Positions 17,099 through 25,949 of a DNA stretch of 64,000 nt are shown piece by piece. Made by a program: the position numbers and the translations under genes. Source of the DNA: Sphingorhabdus lacus. Its GTDB lineage: Bacteria > Pseudomonadota > Alphaproteobacteria > Sphingomonadales > Sphingomonadaceae. Below the pieces are notes generated by a model that was not told the DNA's origin, searched no databases, and was given only the letters and a program-made list of their open reading frames with translations. Every line of letters begins with the position of its first letter. The first letter of the stretch is position 1. The stretch is taken from assembly GCF_009768975.1 (NCBI RefSeq), contig NZ_CP035733.1, forward strand, positions 1,860,001 through 1,924,000, written 5' to 3'.

Positions 17099-18546
17099 AA
17101 GACCGTTGCTGGAACAAAGCCCACGTCCGAAAAGATATGCTTGGTCTCCATGAAAACATCGAGACCCATCATTCCGTGCAGTCGACCGATACCGCTTTGC
17201 TTGTATCCCCCTGTCTCAGCTTCAGCAAAAAGGCGGTTGTGGGAATTGATCCAAACGGTTCCAGCCTTGATTGACCTTGCAATCCTTTGTGCGCGGGCAC
17301 CGTCTTGTGTCCAGACACTGGCAGCGAGGCCATAATCTGTGGCATTAGAGCTGTGAACAGCTTCTTCCTCGCTGCGGAATCGTTCGATTGTTACTATCGG
17401 TCCGAACAACTCCTCACGCGCAAGCGGATTAGCGATGTCATCGACCGCGATCAAACAAGGGCTTAAATAGAAACCCGAGGAGGGTGCATCATCAGGATGG
17501 CAACCTTCGACCAGCACATTCGATGCGCCTTGCAGGATTTTACACAACCGATCGCGGTTGCTTCGGTCGATTACTGGCCCCATTTCCGAGTTCGAGTGAT
17601 CGGCTGGAAGAACTTTCAGAGTTCTTAGGCGCTCAGCCAGCCGATCTGCAAATTGGTTGTAAGCCGACTCTTCGACAAGTACCCGCGTCACAGCGGTACA
17701 CATTTGACCGGCGGCGGCAGTCGCGCCTTGGACGATTTCAGGTAAAGCCCGCTCAATGTCTGCATCGGCAAACACGATCGCGGGCGCTTTGCCTCCCAGT
17801 TCTAGATTGAGACGCTTCAATGTCGGAGCCGATGCCTCGAAAATTCGCCCAGCTGTATGTCTCGATCCGGTAAAGCTGATCGCGTCGACTTCGCGATGCG
17901 CAACCAATGCCTGGCCAACTTCATTTCCGCGCTCGTTTACAGAGTTTAAAACACCGTTTGGCAACTCAGGAACTGAGACCAGCGCTTTGATCATCATCGC
18001 GTTTGTTGCGGAGGTTTGAGGCGCAGGCTTGACGACGACTGCGCAACCCGCAGCCAAAGCAGGCCCCAGACTACGAATAAGTAAAGTAATGGGCGCGTTC
18101 CAAGGAACGATTATCGCTGCAACTCCGATCGGTTCTCTGCTGAAAATCGAGAGCTGACCTTCGCCAACCTCTTGCGTGCGCCCGAAAATTGTCCTCGCGA
18201 CTCCCGCATAGTATCGCAATTCGGAGACTGCTGCATTAACCTCTCCCTGGATTTCTGGTGTCCGCTTGCCGCATTCCGCCACTGCCAACGCGACCAATGG
18301 AGCCCTGATTTTTTCGATTGCATCAGCCATCGACAGCAGAACTGCAGAGCGCCTTCTAGGATTGTTGGCCCAACCACCTTTTTCGAACGCTCGCCGCGCG
18401 GCTAAAACGGCTGCATCTGCAATGTCGACATCTCCGACCTCATAAACGCTGGCTGGTTTTCCATTGGACGGATTTATCGTTTCCAGAGTTTCGGGACCAT
18501 TGTGCCACTGCCCCGCGACGTAATTTTGCGCCAGATCGAATTTCAT
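17095..18546 (-). CDS. Aldehyde dehydrogenase, betaine/benzaldehyde-type
   Basis: The 483-residue ALDH has the general base in LNLELGGKAPAIVF, the catalytic Cys in AAGQMCTAVTRVLVE, and the FTGSRHTAG nucleotide loop. It ends with the GGYKQSGIGRLHG segment common in betaine-aldehyde-like enzymes. It is only distantly similar to the other ALDH of the operon, so two different aldehydes, or two steps, are likely. It overlaps the sulfatase start by four bases and follows the SDR by seven. Confidence 0.85.
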   Translation of the reverse strand: MKFDLAQNYVAGQWHNGPETLETINPSNGKPASVYEVGDVDIADAAVLAARRAFEKGGWANNPRRRSAVLLSMADAIEKIRAPLVALAVAECGKRTPEIQGEVNAAVSELRYYAGVARTIFGRTQEVGEGQLSIFSREPIGVAAIIVPWNAPITLLIRSLGPALAAGCAVVVKPAPQTSATNAMMIKALVSVPELPNGVLNSVNERGNEVGQALVAHREVDAISFTGSRHTAGRIFEASAPTLKRLNLELGGKAPAIVFADADIERALPEIVQGATAAAGQMCTAVTRVLVEESAYNQFADRLAERLRTLKVLPADHSNSEMGPVIDRSNRDRLCKILQGASNVLVEGCHPDDAPSSGFYLSPCLIAVDDIANPLAREELFGPIVTIERFRSEEEAVHSSNATDYGLAASVWTQDGARAQRIARSIKAGTVWINSHNRLFAEAETGGYKQSGIGRLHGMMGLDVFMETKHIFSDVGFVPATVF

Positions 18547-18553
18547 TTTTTCC

Positions 18554-19267
18554 TCATATTATGCGCCAACCGCCGTCGGCACCAATCGCCTCTCCGGTGA
18601 GATAGGAAGAGCTGTCCGATGCCAACCAGGCCGCGATTTCCGCTATTTCAACCGGGTTGGCTTTTCGGCCCATGGGTATGAACGGTTTCGGAAAATCACT
18701 AAGTGAATTGTCCGCTCCAATTGTGGTCCCCATATCCGTTTCAACAAAGCCAGGGCATATCGCATTGATGCGTATACCCTTGCCGGCATATTGAACTGCA
18801 GCGGACTTTGTCAGTCCAAGTACGCCATGTTTTGCAGCGGAATAGGCTGGATTTTTCGGGGCTGCTAAAAAACCCATCACCGAAGAAAGATTGATAATGA
18901 CTCCACGGCGTTGCCCGGACATCGCGGCGAGTTCATGCTTCATGCAAAGAAAGACGCCCTTCAGGTTCACGCCAATCGCTTTGTCCCACTCGGCTTCTTC
19001 AACCTGCTCGAGCAGCTTGCCAAACGGCCCCAAAATGCCCGCATTGTTTACTGCGATATCTAGACGGCCGTAACGGCCAATCACTGTCGAGATCATTGCT
19101 TCGACCTGAGGTTCGTTCGCTACATCGCAAAGAATGTCAGCTGCGCCAGCTACATCTGCTGTCAAAACAGTCGCGCCCGATTCCAAAAATTTGTCGGCGA
19201 TGGCTCGCCCAATCCCGGCAGCACCTCCGGTAACAACTGCGACCCTTCCTTCTAATCCGGCTATCAT
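18554..19267 (-). CDS. Short-chain dehydrogenase/reductase
   Basis: The 237-residue classical SDR has the cofactor motif VVTGGAAGIGRAIAD, an Asp that suggests NAD (TADVAGA), the NNAGILGP motif, Ser in NLSSVMG and the catalytic YSAAK. It ends with the YLTGEAIGADGGW segment. It probably oxidises an alcohol to a ketone or aldehyde for the ALDH/E1 enzymes. It is coupled by ATGA to the preceding SDR. Confidence 0.85.
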   Translation of the reverse strand: MIAGLEGRVAVVTGGAAGIGRAIADKFLESGATVLTADVAGAADILCDVANEPQVEAMISTVIGRYGRLDIAVNNAGILGPFGKLLEQVEEAEWDKAIGVNLKGVFLCMKHELAAMSGQRRGVIINLSSVMGFLAAPKNPAYSAAKHGVLGLTKSAAVQYAGKGIRINAICPGFVETDMGTTIGADNSLSDFPKPFIPMGRKANPVEIAEIAAWLASDSSSYLTGEAIGADGGWRII

Positions 19268-20037
19268 ATATTCACCGATCCGCCATCAATCAGCAAAGTT
19301 TGGCCGGTCATGAAATCGCTTTCCGACGAACAAAGAAAGATCAGACCTCCAAGAAGATCTTCAGGAAAACCGTCACGTTTCAACGCTCTACTAGCGACTA
19401 CTCGGTCTCTATTGGTATCGAGATGCTCCTGATTGGCACTAATTGAGTCCGAAAGAATCAAACCTGGAGCTAGTGTGTTCACGTTAATGTTATGCGCGCC
19501 AAGCTCTCGGGCCAGTGCTCTCGTGAAACCAAGCATCGCCCCTTTAGAGGTCACATAGTGCGACATAAATGGAAGGCCTTTATAGGCACTTCCTGACGAG
19601 ATATTGACAATCTTACCCCGACCTTTGGCAATCATGAGTGGCGCGACATGCTTTACCATGAGGAACGGTCCGCGCACGTTTACTGCCATGACCTTATCCC
19701 AAAGCGCGGATTCGATGTCTGTCACCTTTGCATCGCCTAGAGTCGCAAAAACGGCTGCGTTGTTTATCAGTACATCTACATCACCAATCCAGGATATCAC
19801 ATCGTCGACAACCGTCTTAACCTGCGCTTCGTCGCTTACGTCGACGTGAAACGCGCGCGCTGCGTCGCGCTGCTGTGACGCATTGAGTTGCGATGCCAAT
19901 TCCGCACCGTCTGCAACATCCAGTATTGCTACCTGCGCCCCAGCGTCTATCAGAGCCCCGGCATAATGGACGCCAATTCCCTTTGATCCACCGGTCAAAA
20001 TTACTTTTAGGCCTTCGAGTTTTCGTTCGGTCATCAT
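19264..20037 (-). CDS. Short-chain dehydrogenase/reductase
   Basis: The 257-residue classical SDR shows ILTGGSKGIGVHYA, an NAD-type Asp (AILDVADGA), NNAAVFAT, the Ser in NISSGSAYKG and the catalytic YVTSK. It differs from its neighbour by about half the residues, so the pair probably act on successive or stereoisomeric alcohols. It is the first enzyme gene after the regulator, which it overlaps by four bases. Confidence 0.85.
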   Translation of the reverse strand: MMTERKLEGLKVILTGGSKGIGVHYAGALIDAGAQVAILDVADGAELASQLNASQQRDAARAFHVDVSDEAQVKTVVDDVISWIGDVDVLINNAAVFATLGDAKVTDIESALWDKVMAVNVRGPFLMVKHVAPLMIAKGRGKIVNISSGSAYKGLPFMSHYVTSKGAMLGFTRALARELGAHNINVNTLAPGLILSDSISANQEHLDTNRDRVVASRALKRDGFPEDLLGGLIFLCSSESDFMTGQTLLIDGGSVNI

Positions 20038-20726
20038 CGCTCCGGGAAATGGGTTGTTATTAGCGAAAGTTCATGCGCAACCATTTGCGTTCGCGCCCTT
20101 TCGGGATCTCGCGATTCAAATGCGCTAACTATTTCATGATGATACCAGCAAGCGCGCTCCATCGACTGAGCGAGCGTTGCATCAAGCCTCCCCAACACAT
20201 TGAATGGCGAGCTCAAGGCCGTTTCTAAAATACGCTCTCCGCGCGGGCTATCGGCGGCCCTCCAGATCAGCGCGTGAAATTCACGGTTAAGTTCGTCGAA
20301 TAGCGGATGAGCCGCGTCGCCTTGCTCACGTACTGCTCTCTCCATGCGATCTGAAAGGTCTCGGAGGTAGGAAACCTGCGAGTCAGAAAGCCGTGTCGCA
20401 GCCCGAGCAGCCGCGCGCCCTTCGATTACTGCTTTCAATTCCATGATTTCCACACGGTCGGCTTCGTTAAATTCGGCTACAACATGCTTGCGGTAGCGCT
20501 CCATGACAACTAGGCCCTCAGCGCTAAGTCGTCCGATAGCTTCTCTTACTGGAGTACGACTAACACCAATTTTTACAGCAAGCTCGGCTTCCGGCAGGCT
20601 TTGGCCCGCTACGAGCTGGCCTTGCAATATCCACTCCCGCAGTGTCCGGTAAGCTACGTCTACTGCCTTGGGCAGTTCGGAATTGGTTGCCGCACCCCTT
20701 CCACCATTGATTTCTGAATCGTTCAT
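20034..20726 (-). CDS. GntR-family regulator (FadR/FCD subgroup), operon-leading
   Basis: The 230-residue regulator has a winged helix at residues 25-85 (LREWILQGQLVAGQSLPEAE, the helix GVSRTPVREAIGRLSAEGLV) and a C-terminal FCD ligand domain with the metal-type residues ELNREFHALIWRAADS and YHHEIVSAF. ATG 20726 was preferred to one 63 bases earlier because the HTH domain begins shortly after it. It is first in the operon and is coupled to the SDR, so it probably represses its own operon through the TGGTATACCA palindrome 112 bases upstream. Confidence 0.88.
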   Translation of the reverse strand: MNDSEINGGRGAATNSELPKAVDVAYRTLREWILQGQLVAGQSLPEAELAVKIGVSRTPVREAIGRLSAEGLVVMERYRKHVVAEFNEADRVEIMELKAVIEGRAAARAATRLSDSQVSYLRDLSDRMERAVREQGDAAHPLFDELNREFHALIWRAADSPRGERILETALSSPFNVLGRLDATLAQSMERACWYHHEIVSAFESRDPERARTQMVAHELSLITTHFPER

Positions 20727-20837
20727 CACAGCATCCCCCGCCGAGTGAACTCTAAAGTTAGCATTTGCCGCAGAGATGGCGGGGCACATTTGGTTTTTTC
20801 CCAGTTGGACGTTGCGTGTTTAACGCTCACATCATTC

Positions 20838-20909
20838 TGGTATACCATACTATCGTATTTCACAAGACAATTCAGCATTTTTGGCCTTCTTTCGCTCTTT
20901 AGTATACCG
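20838..20909. promoter_or_regulatory. Candidate GntR operators upstream of the sulfatase/E1 operon
   Basis: A perfect 10-base palindrome TGGTATACCA lies at 20838-20847, and a related box TAGTATACCG lies at 20900-20909. FCD-type GntR proteins typically bind GTATAC-centred palindromes. The spacing (62 bases) and the position before the regulator gene suit autoregulation and looping. The rest of the 324-base stretch between the regulator and the LysR relic holds nothing else that I recognise. Confidence 0.5.
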
Positions 20910-21050
20910 TATGAGTGGCCCATCTAGGAAAAATATCGCAAACCACGCCCAACGGTACGTTCTTAAGGCTAACAGAAATAAGTGCCATATCGGCGCATTG
21001 ATAGTCTCGATCTTCAGCCAAATTCTCAAATCGATAGCGATGGCTCGGAC

Positions 21051-21632
21051 TTAGAGTTGGAGTGGGAGTTGCATACTCACACAGTTAAAATGAACGAAGT
21101 ACAGGCGATGATCTTGCGGCGCTGCAACCAACAGTGGATCGGTCCACAGATTGTGCCGTGTAATTCCGGGTCCTACAATCAGCGCGGGCGTGATCGCCGC
21201 ATCGACCATCCGCGCCTGCTGGCCCGAGAACGGTTTTTCCGTGCCGCCTTCGATCCCATCGAACCGCACTTCGAGATAGCGCGCAATATAATCGCAGATC
21301 GCAAACCGCAGATTGCCAGTCATCAGCGAAGAGCTAAAACCAATGGCAAGCCAACCCTGCTTACCATAGCTCTCATTTTTGGCTGCGGTCAGGAGGTTGT
21401 CAATATCGGTGAGAATCCGCTTCGGAACGGTCAGGAAGGCTTGGTCAAATTCGGTTGCGAACGTTCCGCGTTTGGTTCGCTCGAATAATTGAACGCCAAG
21501 CATCTGTTCGAGTGCTTGAACTCGACGACTGAGCGCGGACTGCTTGACGCAAAGTATTTTCGCGGCTTGCGAGAAGCTCAGTGTACCGGCCGTGACCTCG
21601 GCCGCCCGAAGATGACGAACTTCAAAGCTCAT
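21051..21632 (-). pseudogene. LysR-family regulator, truncated
   Basis: The 193-residue frame has an intact LysR N-terminus (LRAAEVTAGTLSFSQAAKIL, HTH to LEQMLGVQLFERTKRG) and part of the effector domain. It stops about 100 residues short of the usual 300. The last 20 residues (after PLLVAAPQDHRL) do not look like LysR, which indicates a break or rearrangement. It is next to a decayed amidohydrolase, so I treat it as a relic, although a DNA-binding fragment could still be made. Confidence 0.6.
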
Positions 21633-21713
21633 CGCGATCGCCGCCGACGATCATCGCCGTTTTACCAGTTCAGACGTCACGAGCCCAACTTCGAGGACAA
21701 TGTCGACTGCTGA

Positions 21714-22350
21714 CTAATCCGTAACGACTCTGTTGTCGGTAACACAAATGGCGGTGTCGATCGTGGTAGTGATGTTGATATCGGCCATCGGGTCAGCGTC
21801 GAGCAGCACCAGATCGACGAGCTTGCCTTCTTCGATCGTTCCAGCAGTCGTCACCTCTCATTGGTACTCGGCAGACCGAACAATTGCTGCATTTAGAACG
21901 TCAACTGGTGTCGTCACGCCATATTCCACGAGGGCTCGGTACTCGCGATGCGAGCTTAAGTCTCCAGTTATTGCGCTTGCCGACATGTCAGACCCGGCAA
22001 AAGGGTCACTCTTTCAGCATGAAGCGCTTGACAGATTTCTAATGAATATTTGAAGACATTTTAGGTACTTGCCATGAGCACGGCATTGGCGCGCTAGGAT
22101 TCTATGAAGGCCGAATCTTTGCGCATGGCCATTCGAATAATTGGATCCAGAGTATCCGAAAAATTTACTCCAGAGGCTGGGATCAACCCAGAATCATATT
22201 CGTAAACGCGCGCTGTCTGGAGCGTGGTTTGCAGCGCGACGCCGAATTCCTTACTCAAGCGCACACGGTTTGCAACAACTTCAGGGCTGAAGCGTCGCGC
22301 GCCCCGACCATGCAGGAAATATTCGAAGCAATGCGCGACACCGGATCCCG
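21714..22350 (-). pseudogene. Amidohydrolase relic, several stops and frameshifts
   Basis: Read on the minus strand, pieces of a metal-dependent amidohydrolase can be followed. A C-terminal part holds LVEYGVTTPVDVLNAAI, then an in-frame TGA, then GTIEEGKLVDLVLLDADPM and a final stop at 21714. A middle part reads RFSPEVVANRVRLSKEFGVA and SGVNFSDTLDPIIRMAM, with stops and shifts on both sides. The pieces are in more than one frame, so no functional protein can result. Confidence 0.6.
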
Positions 22351-23090
22351 TTCTGGTTGATTGTCATGTTGCGGAAGTCGAGAATTGTTATCCAATGATG
22401 CCAGCAGGTGCGGCGCATAACGAAATACTGTTAGCACCATAATCGCCCGCGCTGCCCGCGCATGACGTCCGAAGGCAAACCAATAATCGACTACGCCGAG
22501 ACGCTATTGAATGGATATTGCAGTGCGCAATCCCCTATCTACTTAGTCCGGCGTCATATGTCCTCCGCGCGATGAGCTCTCAGCCCGCGCGGTGCAGTTG
22601 ATCGCATGTGCGCTGGTTTGGAACAATCATGCCTGCATGCCGCCGCGTCCTCTGGACGATAGTTTTCTGCCGCAGCTTCAATGCTATCGTGCGTCTAGCG
22701 TCTATGTTGCTTTTCTCTACGTTGGCTTTGGCGAACAAGGCATCGAAGAGCATGTCCGCATGCTCGCGGCGATGCGCAAATGGATAGCGCAACGGTCAGA
22801 CGCGCCTCGAACATTCATTGGAAAGCTGGGGATCACGTCTGGGTTGACTTGGGATTTGATGCGTTGCTGGCTTTGGCTTTGCTGGTTGACATCTTTGTCG
22901 TGAGTGCTTCGCCATATCCAGCAGCACTATGCTGCTCCCATCAACCACAGCTCCTCTTATTAAGCCAGTCGGGGCGGTGCGCAATATCAGGGCCTGCGGT
23001 CCATGCCCGACAGCAATGCTTGGAATTCGATCTAAGTCGACTGAAAATTTGGGTATTTTACTAAAATCACGATTTTATGCGGACCGCGAA
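22351..23090. other. Non-coding or decayed stretch
   Basis: No frame here gives a recognisable protein. It may be further remains of the amidohydrolase or of its neighbour. I see no repeat, RNA gene or terminator that I would defend. Confidence 0.4.
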
Positions 23091-23570
23091 TTATACAGAA
23101 GTCAGGCTAAGGTCGACTTCGATCTCTATCAACGCAATTTTGAAAATCAGCGCGCTGTCCGGCGGGATTGGACCGGAAACGTCACTTCCATATGCCATTT
23201 CCGAGGGGATAACGACCTCCCAAACGTCACCGGGTCGCATCAATTTGAGCACAACTTGCCAACCAGGGATGACTTCCCGCACTAAAAAGCTTGTTGGTCG
23301 ACCTCGCTGATACGAAGAATCGAAGACCGTTCCCGACGGCAACTTGCCCTCATAATTAAGTAGAACCTTGTCGCCGGATTTTGGCGAGACGCCTGAACGA
23401 GCGCCACTTTTTATGATGCGGTATTGGATACCGGGAAGAACGATCACGCCTTTAGTACGCGCATTTTTTTTTAGGAGTTTTTCGGAACACTTTCGTGTGG
23501 GGCTTTTGCTGTCGCTTTTTGGTGCAGGTACGAGGATTCCAAGCACAATCGGGGGGAATAAATTTCTCAT
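23091..23570 (-). CDS. FKBP-type peptidyl-prolyl isomerase
   Basis: The roughly 159-residue protein has a complete FKBP domain in its C-terminal two thirds (VLLNYEGKLPSGTVFDSSY, FLVREVIPGWQVVLKLM, VVIPSEMAYGS, FKIALIEIEV). The short hydrophobic N-terminus may be a weak export or membrane signal. ATG 23570 follows AAGGA at a good distance; a start at 23597 is also possible. It lies 107 bases downstream of the flavoprotein gene on the same strand. A folding or storage role is likely; a direct catabolic role is not evident. Confidence 0.8.
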   Translation of the reverse strand: MRNLFPPIVLGILVPAPKSDSKSPTRKCSEKLLKKNARTKGVIVLPGIQYRIIKSGARSGVSPKSGDKVLLNYEGKLPSGTVFDSSYQRGRPTSFLVREVIPGWQVVLKLMRPGDVWEVVIPSEMAYGSDVSGPIPPDSALIFKIALIEIEVDLSLTSV

Positions 23571-23677
23571 CGCCATTCCTTGTCGGTCACAAACCATTGC
23601 AAGCTATGCGTTTGCAGCGACTGCATAACTGCATTTGGCGGCTAACAGTGGGCAATGCCTCCTCCCCTTTCTTCGCT

Positions 23678-25438
23678 TTATGACAAGTGGGTACCGCCCA
23701 GCCGTTCGAAATTCTGCTGTTTCTCGTCCGCTCTCTCACCCTCTTGTTCTTCATAAATTGTCTTGGCGGCCAAACAGCCGAAAGTGAGCGCCGGACCTAA
23801 CATCGCACCTGCTGCGGGGTATGTTCCCCCCATTATGCTCGATGCAACAGTGCCGACGGCGAACAAACCTTGTATCACGGTGCCGTCCTCAGTTAGAACT
23901 CGGCCCATTTCATCTACGCTCACCCCCGCAAACGTACCGATGTCGCCAGGGATGATCCGGATGGCATAGAATGGCCCTGTACCGAGAGGGGCGACGCATG
24001 GGTTTGGCTTGATCGCTGGGTCGCCCGCCGCTCGTTCAAATGCTGTTCCTCCTTTTTTGAACACCGGATCGCTTCCGAAATGCGCGTGTGCATCATGAGC
24101 CTCGACGGTTGCAATCAAGCCACGCGCATCGATATTCAGTTTGTCGGCAAGTTCAGCCAGCGTCTCGCCCTTCAGGAGATAGCCATTGCGAAGGAACGGA
24201 GTGATACGGCCGGGGGCAGCCGGGACCCGTCCCAAACCATAGCAGCGCAAGTGTTTGTGGCTCGTAACTAGGTAGAACTCAGCACTGGCTCTGCCTGAGC
24301 TGTCTCGAAGCATTTCGGCGATAAAATCGTGATAGTTGATCGCTTCATTGGCAATGCGCTCGCCGCTGGTATTTACAACGATGACTCCTGGCTTTGCCCT
24401 GTCGCCAAAGTGAGGAGTCAGCCATTCCGAACCATTGGGTCTGGGAACCACGGAAACTGGCGTGAAGGCTGCGGGTTGCCGAAGGCCTGTGTCAATCTTT
24501 CCGCCCATCTTCCGGACAAGATCAAGTCCAGACCCGTCATTTGTGGTCGGCAAGTGAGACCGATGCTGCTGACCAGCTCTGACATGCGGTAAAAACTCCA
24601 ATTGCTTTTGCCGGCTACCTGAGAAACTGCCGGTCGCCAGTACGACCGCACGACGGGCGCGTATCAATCTGCAACCGCTCGGGTGTGCGACCAGCGCTCC
24701 AGTCACTCTGGTATCATTTCTTGTCAGTTCGATAGTTGACGTGTTCGTCCAAAGTGTAACCTTTCGCTCAACGAGCGTGAGAGCCAACCTCCCGACGAGG
24801 GCGTTGCCCATGACCATGCGGGTACCGCGATGATAGCCGAGCAATCGGTCGCGGAGATGATTTGCAAGCATTTTGCACACATGGATCAAGGAAGGCAGCG
24901 ATCGGGTGAACCGTGAGAAATGGGGAATATCCAGACGTCCCAACGACATTCCGCCAAAGATCATGGATGCGGGAAGTGGTGAGCGTATCGTCTTGAAGTA
25001 CTTGCCTAACTTACGACCATCGAAAGGCACTGCGCCCAGAGACCGAAGCCCATGAGTCGAGCCTTTGACGTCGGTGAAGTAGTCGACCACAGTCTCGAGA
25101 AGCTCGTATTCGAGGTGGCTGTTGTCTTCGAGGAACGCCAGAGCTGCGGCGGCATTTCTGACATAAGCTGTGCCTCTCGAATGATCGAAGCTTTGTCCAA
25201 TCACATCTCTAAGATATTGGATGGCTTCTTCTTCGCTATCATTCGGTGCTTTGCCTGCCTGACGGCTGAGCGGGACCCATATCTCGCCTCCAGAGATCGC
25301 GCTGGCTCCACCGAGATAAGGTGCATGTTCTGTCAGGATGACATCAAGCCCGAGCACTGAAGCGGTTACCGCTGTCGCCATTCCCGCGGCACCCGATCCG
25401 ATAACCAGGACGTCACACTCGAAAATCTCATCCTGCAT
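23678..25438 (-). CDS. FAD-dependent oxidoreductase, 3-ketosteroid 1-dehydrogenase-like
   Basis: The 586-residue flavoprotein belongs to the succinate dehydrogenase/KstD group. It has the N-terminal DVLVIGSGAAGMATAV FAD motif, GGASAISGGEIWVP, and a C-terminal stretch RIIPGDIGTFAGVSVDEMGR with GGTYPAAGAMLGPALTFG. The Tyr and Gly of the last segment match the catalytic Tyr/Gly pair of KstD. Introduction of a C-C double bond next to a carbonyl, or the reverse, is likely; the substrate is not clear because no other steroid genes are present. ATG 25438 places the FAD motif about 10 residues in; an upstream start at 25486 exists. It is divergent from EthD1 with a three-box operator between them. 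Confidence 0.8.
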   Translation of the reverse strand: MQDEIFECDVLVIGSGAAGMATAVTASVLGLDVILTEHAPYLGGASAISGGEIWVPLSRQAGKAPNDSEEEAIQYLRDVIGQSFDHSRGTAYVRNAAAALAFLEDNSHLEYELLETVVDYFTDVKGSTHGLRSLGAVPFDGRKLGKYFKTIRSPLPASMIFGGMSLGRLDIPHFSRFTRSLPSLIHVCKMLANHLRDRLLGYHRGTRMVMGNALVGRLALTLVERKVTLWTNTSTIELTRNDTRVTGALVAHPSGCRLIRARRAVVLATGSFSGSRQKQLEFLPHVRAGQQHRSHLPTTNDGSGLDLVRKMGGKIDTGLRQPAAFTPVSVVPRPNGSEWLTPHFGDRAKPGVIVVNTSGERIANEAINYHDFIAEMLRDSSGRASAEFYLVTSHKHLRCYGLGRVPAAPGRITPFLRNGYLLKGETLAELADKLNIDARGLIATVEAHDAHAHFGSDPVFKKGGTAFERAAGDPAIKPNPCVAPLGTGPFYAIRIIPGDIGTFAGVSVDEMGRVLTEDGTVIQGLFAVGTVASSIMGGTYPAAGAMLGPALTFGCLAAKTIYEEQEGERADEKQQNFERLGGTHLS

Positions 25439-25501
25439 ACCGAAATTCCAGATCCCCCATCGCACGCGAATTGACTTGAAGGTCACGAGTGTCTAGATCT
25501 A

Positions 25502-25533
25502 TTGTATGCAGCATGTCGACAACATGTCAACGT
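25502..25533. promoter_or_regulatory. Operator A: three boxes at 11-bp period
   Basis: The boxes TTGTATGCAG (25502), ATGTCGACAA (25513) and ATGTCAACGT (25524) lie between the divergent flavoprotein and EthD1 genes. They share the 10-bp pattern and 11-bp spacing seen at seven other loci, so a GntR-type dimer could bind side by side on one DNA face. Confidence 0.6.
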
Positions 25534-25574
25534 GATTGAGCCTGTTGCGGGTAGTGGATTCGAGGAGGCTTCTG

Positions 25575-25925
25575 ATGGTGAAGGTGATGTGGTTGCTGCG
25601 GAAGGCAGATCATTTGTCGATGGAGGAGTTTCGACGCTGGTGGCTGCAGGGTCACGCGCCAATGATTGCGGCAAAACAAGGGCACCTCATTTCACGCTAC
25701 GTCGTAAACGTAGCTGCGCCGGATGAACTACCGGGCGGCACTGGCGTTGAGCCGGGTTGGGATGGTGTGGCCGAGGAGTGGTTCGATTCCATGGAAGATG
25801 CCAGGCAAGCCTTCTCGTTGCCTTCAGCGCCTGAAACTCGCGCGGATGTAATGGAGCATGTGAGTGCAATGTCACGCATGGTAGTGACCGAAGATTGCAT
25901 TCTCGACTGGCCGGCAAATCGTTGA
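25575..25925 (+). CDS. EthD-domain protein
   Basis: The 116-residue protein is a dimeric alpha+beta barrel (ferredoxin-like) of the EthD type. It opens VKVMWLLRKADHLSMEEFRRWW with HAPMI at about residue 27, then YVVNV. Such proteins assist catabolic oxygenases or act on small aromatic or ether compounds. ATG 25575 follows GAGGAGG. It is a clear paralogue of the protein at 28785. The gene is single and divergent from the flavoprotein. Confidence 0.75.
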   Translation: MVKVMWLLRKADHLSMEEFRRWWLQGHAPMIAAKQGHLISRYVVNVAAPDELPGGTGVEPGWDGVAEEWFDSMEDARQAFSLPSAPETRADVMEHVSAMSRMVVTEDCILDWPANR

Positions 25926-25949
25926 TGAAAGTCAGCCGTCCCGGGGACG

